From contig CM032811.1 in the NCBI GenBank assembly GCA_019155185.1, positions 6,592,075 to 6,656,074 of the forward strand: DNA of 64,000 nt. The letters run 5' to 3'. The stretch comes from Beaufortia kweichowensis. Lineage: Eukaryota; Chordata; Actinopteri; Cypriniformes; Gastromyzontidae. A program made the translations under genes and the position numbers. The notes below the pieces were generated by a model, which worked only from the letters and a program-made list of their open reading frames with translations, searched no databases and was not told the DNA's origin. Below are positions 37,850 through 64,000 of this stretch, piece by piece (position 1 is the first letter of the stretch; the number at the start of each line of letters is the position of its first letter).

Positions 37850-38007
37850 ATGGTGGCTGCACTCCACACCGCTGCTGTTGCGGGGACTGTGCCAGCCTTT
37901 CAGATACTCGACCATCTCCTCTTTACGCAGACAGATGGCTCTGTGTTTGCGCTGGAGCTGCGTCTCCTAGCAACAGGCTTCTCTCTCCTCAAGTTGCGGA
38001 GGAGGCG
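37850..38007 (+). CDS. unidentified first-exon candidate (52 codons, then a splice donor)
   Basis: I do not recognise this sequence. An ATG lies inside AAGATGGTGGC, a near-match to the YY1 motif that often overlaps the start codon of housekeeping genes. The frame stays open for 52 codons and two bases (begins MVAALHTAAV, contains VPAFQILDHLLFTQ, ends FSLLKLRRR) and meets CGGAGGAGGCG|GTGAGTG, a near-perfect 5' splice site. The exon is much richer in G+C than its surroundings. No downstream exon was found between it and hip1, which is convergent. It could be exon 1 of a short gene, a long non-coding RNA promoter, or a decayed first exon. Coding status is uncertain. Confidence 0.35.
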
Positions 38008-38829
38008 GTGAGTGTAAATGCGTGTCTGTGAAGGGCTCGTGTCATTCGGTGTCTGGGTCCCGGCGTTTAGCTCATACAGCTCACCGAGCGAGGTTGTTTA
38101 AGGTCTGCGGTGGTGTTTTTGTAACTGCGAGAGTGAATCGTATCACGTACGGTTGATTAAGCGGCTCTCCAGGAGTTGATGGATGAGTGTGTAGACAGGA
38201 AGTGCTAACAGGACCATGTGTGGAGTGAACATACTGTATATGCTGTTTTTTCTTTAATAACTGGATCCTCCCATAGCTAGTCCTCAGCTGACCCTCTGGC
38301 CATATAAGATAAGATTGAACAGCACCGTCTCGGCCTGCCGGTGATTAAACAATTAAAGGAAGTTACTGTGCGACCAATGATGTCAATATTAGTCAGAGAA
38401 ATCAAGACGTTGTTGTGCGCAATCTCCGTGTGCCATGTTTGTTTGTGTAGAAGTGAGAGTTAGATTTGAGCTCGTATTATATTGTATTATCTATGAACTC
38501 TTCCTTTAGTAAATGCAGAAGTGTGTTTGTTCTGTAAGGAGCACAGAGAGAAGCAGAGGTGATGTATCTAGCCGTAAGATGAGGCGTCTGGAGAGGTAAT
38601 GAGTCAGCAGAAAATCAAAAACAAAGAACATCGAGTGCACTCATGTTCCTGAAACATCAGACGGCACTCCAAACGGATCAGGTTCTGTTTATTGGCCAGT
38701 GAAAGTGCAGTCCTTGGGGAGAACCCTCTTTTTTTTGGCTAATGACCTCATATCTGCATCTGCCTTCCCATCCAACGTCTTTTATGTAACAGTTACTCGG
38801 GCCGCAGAGACTGTGGGGAAAGCAAATCC

Positions 38830-39132
38830 TTAAAGGAATAGCTGACCCAAAAATTAAAAATCTCTCATTTATTCACCCTCATGTCTCACGAAACCTGTAT
38901 GACTTTCTTTCTTGTGTGGAATGTATGAATACTTTAATCTGCTTTGTATATGTTCCTTTTTGGAGCTTTACCCACCAGTCTCCATCCACTTTCATTGAAT
39001 GAAAATGAATTCTTCAGGAATTCTCGTTTTCCCCTTACCTTTTACACTGAAAAGTCCAATATGAATTTAAAGTGACAATAGAGAAAATCAATGATTACAG
39101 AATTTACTTTTTGTGTGAACTACCCCTTTAAG
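38830..39132. repeat. dispersed MITE-like repeat, long variant
   Basis: Starts aaggaatagctgacccaaaa, carries catttattcaccctcatgtc and gtatgactttctttc, and ends gtgtgaactaccccttta. The two ends are inverted versions of one another (a 'tgaactatcccttta' type end), as in non-autonomous DNA transposons common in cyprinids. Confidence 0.5.
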
Positions 39133-39730
39133 ATGTTCTGTTTTAATGCATTAGCTCTTGATGTTAAAGTGACTGTTTTAGGGTGACTGCTAATCCCCAC
39201 CCTTCCTCTTTCAACAAAGATGACATTCACAAGCATCACTCCATAAGCAATCCTTTATTCCTGGTCTTCAGCCCTTGTGGTTTAGAGAGAAGCCACAGTA
39301 ACCTGATGGAGTGTAAGTGTAACTGCAGGTGCTAAAAATAGCAGATGTGTTTCAGTGAGTCAAAGCTCTGCAGCAGAGACTGACTCACAGACAGATTGCT
39401 GCATTCACACAATGAACTGACAACACACACTGAAGAGATGTAAAGATCAACAGTTCAGTGTTAATGCACATTGTGGGCTTTTATAACTACAACACATTTC
39501 ACTACACCATATATTCTGAGGTAAACATGTCCACTGGGAGGATCAAGCTTTATACATACAAGACTGAATGTCATTTCCTCTTTGGTTTAGGGATTGTGGT
39601 AATCTCTGCATTTGTTTATGATTACACAGGATGATTTATTCCTGTGGTTTATATTTAGGCCCAGACTGTGGGTGTGTATGTTAAGGATGTGTGGTGATAT
39701 GAATGTCACATTTAAACTATATTTAGTTCA

Positions 39731-40180
39731 TTAAACACTTTTATTGTGTGTATGTATATATATATGTATACATACACACACACACACACACAATAAAAGT
39801 GTTTATATACATATATATATACACATATACATAGACATATACATAGACATATATACATAGACATATATATATATGTATATATGTCTATGTATATGTCTAT
39901 GTATATATGTCTATGTATATGTCTATGTGTATAAATATATATGTATATAAACACTTTTATTGTGTGTGTGTGTGTACACATATATATATATATATACATA
40001 TACATATGTACACATATATATATATATACATATACATACATACATATGTACACATATATACACACATATACACACATATACACATATACACACATATATA
40101 TACACACATATACACATATACACACATATATATACACACACATATATATATATATATACATACACTTTTATTGTATTGGG
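39731..40180. repeat. compound AT/CA microsatellite with inverted flanking motif
   Basis: About 430 bases built from TATATA, CATATA, CACACA and TCTATG units. The motif CACTTTTATTGTGTG occurs at about 39735 and 39952, its reverse complement CACACAATAAAAGTG at about 39787, and a variant CACTTTTATTGTAT at 40164. The array can therefore fold into several hairpins. The open frames across it are repeat artefacts. Confidence 0.8.
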
Positions 40181-43148
40181 TGAACTATCCCTTTAATCCA
40201 CTGGAGTCATTTGCTGAAGAAAGGAAGTCATCTACAGGGATGACAGGAGGATGAGTACATTTTGAAAGGATTTTCAGTTTTTGGTGAACTGTTTCTTTAA
40301 GACTCTGGTACATTGCAGTCAAATTATTACACTGTTCAGAATAGCACACAATCATATTTCAAGTTTTTGTAACCCTCCTAATTCTTGGGTCACAGCAGTC
40401 TCACAGGAGCCAGAGTTTGGATTATGGGCATAAATGTCCGTGAACATCATATGGGCGTGTCCTCTGAGGCTGTGGCCGTGTTGACTGACACTCACTGGAT
40501 TAACAGCATCTTTCACCAACACTTTATTATCATGAAACCACCTCTGGTTTATTTCAACAATTAAGGTATGCATGATGTTCTGGAGAAGAAAACTAATTAA
40601 ACATTTTCCAGTGATGGATTTTTCTTAAACATTTTAACACCGTTATAAAAATTACCAATAGTGCCCAACAGATGGCAGAATTTACACACAATGTGTCGTT
40701 CCACACCAGAAAATGGTCACAACGTATTTTCTAGGCTGGAGACATCTTTGCTTTACTTTTTATATATAATGTCCTATAAAAACTTACATCACCACCCCAT
40801 TCTACTTTTTATAAAATAGCCCATATTAAAATTATATATATTTTCTATATACCTTGTATATATAATATATTTTTGAAAAACCTAGATTCGGGAAAATAAA
40901 TAATATTCTGGTTTACAGAGAATTATAACCACATTACAGCTAACATGAAATAACACTGAGCAACATATTTTATAGCATTTATTAATCTTTGTTAATGTTA
41001 GTTAACACCAGTACAATCGTTTTTTCATGTTGGTTCATTGTGTGTTAACTAATGTTAACAAATACAACATTTGATTCATAAAAACGGATTAGTAAATGTT
41101 AAAATTAACATGACTTTGAAGATTAGTAAATGCTGTAGAAGTATTGTTCATTGTTATTTTGTTAACTAATGTTATTAGATTAATCATTTTATTAGATTGT
41201 AAAGCGTTACCGATTTAGATTACACATGTACCTAGAAACAATCTTGTACTCTGTGGACAATTAGCATTTTGTTAATGTACAGTCAATCAGAATGAAAAGT
41301 TAGAGATAAAGACAAAAGTCTTATGTAAAATGTTATAATGTAGAGCTTCTCTGCTGTGTTGAATACTGTATTATTCTTACGTAACAGAATAACTCAATAA
41401 ACGCTTAATCTGAATGAATTACATAACATTGCATCTATAAAGCCTCCAGAAATCTTAGTAATACAGTGAGACTGTGATATTTCATAATGCCCGAGCTCTA
41501 TCCAATCAAATAACCAAAAAAAATATCAATCAGCAGAACAACTAGCGATTATTTTAATGAGTGAAATATTTATTTAAAAACTGAAAAATAAACCCACACA
41601 CATAGGTTTAGTATATCATACAAAGATATTCTCCAAAATGGTACTGAGCATTTTGTTTGTTTTCCTCGTTGACGAAAGTGAGAGGCAGTTGAGTGGCTGA
41701 GCTGGTAAGACTAGACACAACCAAATCTAAATTGAAATCAACCCAAACCTTAAATACCCAGTGTCGCAACTTAACAGCCAAAGCAGTGCAAGGAGAAAAA
41801 CAATCCGAGGGTATTAATACATAAAACAACATGAGGGATATACAGTATTATATCATCACCATCTCAATCACACAACATCCACTCAGAAACACACACACAT
41901 ACATTATATTAATATTAAAGCACACACACATGTACAGTTTACTGAAATCATGTTCATGTCGAGTCAAAAAACTCATTTTGTGGATTTTATTATGTAGAGT
42001 TTACTAACAGCTGAAGTTTTGCTTTGTGGAGAAGTTGAGGTAACCGTGGTTTGTAGCATGTCTCTGTACCTGGACTAAACTGATGTCAGTCCTGGTTTAG
42101 ACATGTTCTGCTGGCAGACAGTTGTGGTCTACAAGGCTATGTGGTCTACATTGCTATTGACAACGGCGCTGGGCAGATTTCTCTCAAACCTTCTCCTTAA
42201 CCCTTTGAAAATTACATCAATGTGGAAGGTAGCGTGCTGGAAGCTCAAGACACAGAAGAAACACATTAGAAGCTGACACACGCTCCTCTTTACACATTAA
42301 AACACATCAGCCTAATGCTACTCTAATGCTTAAGGTTTCAATGTCTTTTGAGGGAATGGGATCCCTGACCTTTATGTCCCTTTGGAAGGCACGGACGTCT
42401 CACCTCATTGTGAAGGGGTGTGTACTCGTGGACAACAGTACATAACACAATAACAGATACTGGTAGTATTAACAGCACTTAAGTGTAAACCGAACTGGAC
42501 CTGGAAAACCGAATCTTACATTTCTCAACTACTTCAGATGTTGCGAATACATGGTGTCTTATCAATCTGTGCTGAGGAAACGACAACCTAATACGGAGTT
42601 ATTAAAAACTAGCCCAATGTGAGTTCACAAAAACAGTCTGTTTTTTCAGTCATGGACTTAATGATGGATCAATGTTGTTAGATTAACTAACGTCTGTTGC
42701 TAAAATGAATGGGTTAAACGTTAAAAAACCCTGCGAATTAAATCTATTCCGGGCTGCTGTATAAACACTAATGCCTCTGGAAAATAATCGAAAGAAAACT
42801 GAAAATAAAACGCCATCAGAAATACAACGGATACAAATGTTTACTAGTGTTTTAGTCCACAGTGGGTCATCATTGTGTCCGGAGTCCACTGCAAGGACGA
42901 GAAAGATCTTTTCGGGTGATCCAGCCCCCTCTCACTGGAGGTCGGACAGGCGTTGAGGAATGCGTTTGAGAAGTGGAAGTCACACCCCGGTGCCGTTTGT
43001 AGTCTGAATTGAAGTCCGGCAGGGTCGCAGCACAGTGCTGACGATTCCTACGGATGGGGTGACTCACCCTTGTGCAATGCATCATGGGATGTGTGGTCTC
43101 ACAGGGATACTCGAGATAGTTCGGCAAGCGTGCACTTTCTCTTTCTGT

Positions 43149-43162
43149 CCACTAGGTGGTGC
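43149..43162 (+). promoter_or_regulatory. CTCF-like motif near the hip1 3' end
   Basis: CCACTAGGTGGTGC matches the CTCF core CCASYAGRKGGCRS at 13 of 14 positions. It lies about 0.4 kb beyond the hip1 stop codon. Occupancy is unknown. Confidence 0.35.
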
Positions 43163-43283
43163 GCCACACATTCCAAAGCCCACTTCCTTCCTCTCCCTCC
43201 GCTTCATCACAGAACGTCATCACACGCCATCTAACATTTAACTCCACAGGCAGGGGAGGGAGCAGGTTAGAAAAAAAGCACCT

Positions 43284-43289
43284 TTTATT
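43284..43289 (-). terminator. poly(A) signal candidate for hip1
   Basis: AATAAA on the minus strand, about 250 bases after the hip1 stop codon at 43538-43536. It would give a short 3' UTR. A further AATAAA near 41.57 kb could serve a longer form. Confidence 0.45.
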
Positions 43290-43535
43290 TGGCTTTAATG
43301 TACAATACAAGAAAAAAGTTAAAAGTACAATAAAAATGGAGAAGAGAAAGATATCGAGTATATAAAGAAGCTAAGCGCCCCCTCTGCAGGACTGCTGCGC
43401 AGAATGAGACTCGTTTCAACCCGTTCCTGTAGAAAAACAACAGACACACAATAAGTCACACCCTTCACACTGCTACTTGGCATCCTTCACTGTGAGGAAT
43501 TCTGGGAAAATTACTGAAGTTGATTGACTACGGTG

Positions 43536-62736
<19,201 letters not shown>

Positions 62737-64000
62737 AGTTCACAAGAGGATGTGGAAGCGGAGGTGAATCTGTCCCCCGGTCAGGAATTAAAAGCAGAGA
62801 TGAATCCGCTAAGGGAGGCGGAGGAAGGCGCAAAGGTCCGTTAACTCAACATGTGTCCTGATTCGGTATCGAATAGTCGCTCTCTTCTATTCTTCCCGTG
62901 CTCTTATTTCCCCCTCGTCCTCGCCGTTTGGCAGATGGCTAGACTTTCATCGTTCGATGGACTACACGTGAAAAGGAACGGTCTAGAAAAGCATTCCCAG
63001 CCCAGGAAGAGGGGTGGCATTCCCACCCCAGGAGAGCGTGCGTGATGTACGGATTATTGAACCTTACATACTGTTAAGAGTTTTAATACATTGATGCCAA
63101 TTGTCCTGACTTGTCCTGAAAGCGCTCAAACAACACATCCTTCATACTGAATCTTGCATCACTAAAAACCAGAAGTAACAATGATGTAATAGCACTAAAA
63201 GAAGCCGTGGTGTAACATCATCCACCAAAAGAGAAAATACGCCCCATCGAAGCAAATATATTATCAGTGCAACACACTGCTGCTAAAGCAAGTCTGACTG
63301 TACTGTAACTTTACTGTAATAGTAACACATAACACAAACACCTTCAATAGACAATTGTTGGTTTCACGTATACGAGATTTACAGTTTACCATTATCTTTT
63401 TTACTTGAGGATGAGTATCAATGATATGCATAACGTAAAATTATAAGGACTACAGTGATAACATTTTTGTTTATATTTTCTTGCATACAGTCACGTTACC
63501 CAGAAAGACAAACGAATGAATTTGGGCGAACGGCGCCCTCCTCCGGCTGTTTTACAACTCAGCGTGTACAGGTTCATATATTATTAATCCAACAGGTGCT
63601 AGTGTGTAGAACTGAAACACACGGAGGTTTAATTAAGGACAGTCTTGTGTTTAAATATGGCAACCAACATTGTAAGATATGTGTGAGAATATATAATGTC
63701 AGCAACTTGACAGTAAATGCTTTGAATAGTGACAAAGGTACCCAATACAAGTTGATATTTATCATGCATGTTTAATGCCAGCATTCACAAACATTTTGTG
63801 ATGTATTAAAATTTTTCTTGGTTTTAATGTCACCAAAGTAACAGTATGGAGGTCTTAATAATAACTGGGTTATAAAAGACAAACAAATCAATGTTTTTAA
63901 CAAGGGTGTGTTTATCTATTTATAGCTGTCATTATTTTGACACTGAAATGTAAAATAAGGTTCCACGTAAAATATGAATATGTATTTGTCTGACACATAA
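62737..64000. promoter_or_regulatory. hip1 5' flank and promoter region
   Basis: The 62.6-63.05 kb part is richer in G+C and CpG than the rest of the flank and surrounds the hip1 first exon, so it is the likely promoter. No TATA box is evident. From 63.1 kb to the right edge the sequence is AT-rich, with short open frames only and no recognisable gene. Confidence 0.45.
63533..63546 (-). promoter_or_regulatory. weak CTCF-like motif upstream of hip1
   Basis: Minus strand CCGGAGGAGGGCGC matches the CTCF core at 11 of 14 positions. This is the weakest of the three such motifs in the window and faces the opposite way to the other two. Confidence 0.2.

Larger units (their letters stand above)
37436..43269. 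other. intergenic region between ypel2 and hip1
   Basis: Holds the orphan exon at 37850, a dispersed repeat (38830-39132), the AT/CA microsatellite cluster (39731-40180) and otherwise AT-rich sequence. From about 41.6 to 43.2 kb both strands have short open frames, none with recognisable protein features. Part of this may be an extended hip1 3' UTR, as a minus-strand AATAAA also occurs near 41.57 kb. Confidence 0.5.

Noticed and set aside
39712..40254. Tyr/Ile/His-rich open frames of up to 149 codons
   Set aside because: Translation of AT/CA simple repeats. They occur in several frames on both strands with no flanking splice or start context.
42870..43241. Open frames on both strands near the hip1 3' end as a separate small gene
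   Set aside because: No start context, splice sites or recognisable motifs. Better explained as hip1 3' flank.

Overview
This window is nuclear DNA from a ray-finned fish, most likely a cyprinid or close otophysan relative. It is AT-rich, intron-rich and full of microsatellites and short dispersed repeats. The proteins were identified by recalling the vertebrate families; no search was run. Five protein-coding genes can be rebuilt exon by exon. Splice phases agree throughout, apart from one base in hip1. A sixth possible gene start is not identified.

Layout. (1) About 1.8-20.5 kb, minus strand: tyw1, the tRNA wybutosine enzyme with a flavodoxin half and a radical-SAM half. Thirteen exons are visible; the C-terminal exons lie beyond the left edge. 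(2) 21.1-23.7 kb, minus strand: tmem120a (TACAN), complete in 12 exons, with its stop only about 0.5 kb upstream of the tyw1 start. (3) 25.0-27.9 kb, plus strand: gdpd1, complete in 10 exons and head-to-head with tmem120a across a 1.3 kb spacer that holds an NRF1-type palindrome. (4) 30.0-37.4 kb, plus strand: ypel2, with four coding exons, a CCAAT-rich promoter and a long 3' UTR. (5) 37.85 kb, plus strand: an orphan first-exon candidate. (6) 43.3-62.7 kb, minus strand: hip1, 30 exons covering the ANTH domain, adaptor/clathrin motifs, coiled coil and I/LWEQ (THATCH) actin-binding domain.

The genes do not form one pathway. They act in tRNA modification, membrane/CoA biology, lysophospholipid hydrolysis, a zinc-binding Yippee protein and clathrin endocytosis. 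In human, TYW1, TMEM120A and HIP1 are on 7q11 while GDPD1 and YPEL2 are neighbours on 17q22, so this window interleaves two blocks.

I see no new multigene system. The most notable signals are a textbook U12-type AT-AC intron in hip1; a one-base insertion that frameshifts the hip1 THATCH exon; a 121-bp inverted repeat, with no mismatch found by eye, in a hip1 intron whose 5' splice site is non-consensus; a GC-AG intron in tyw1; an N-terminal extension of tyw1; and the orphan exon at 37.85 kb. No tRNA, rRNA, CRISPR array or intact transposase gene was seen.
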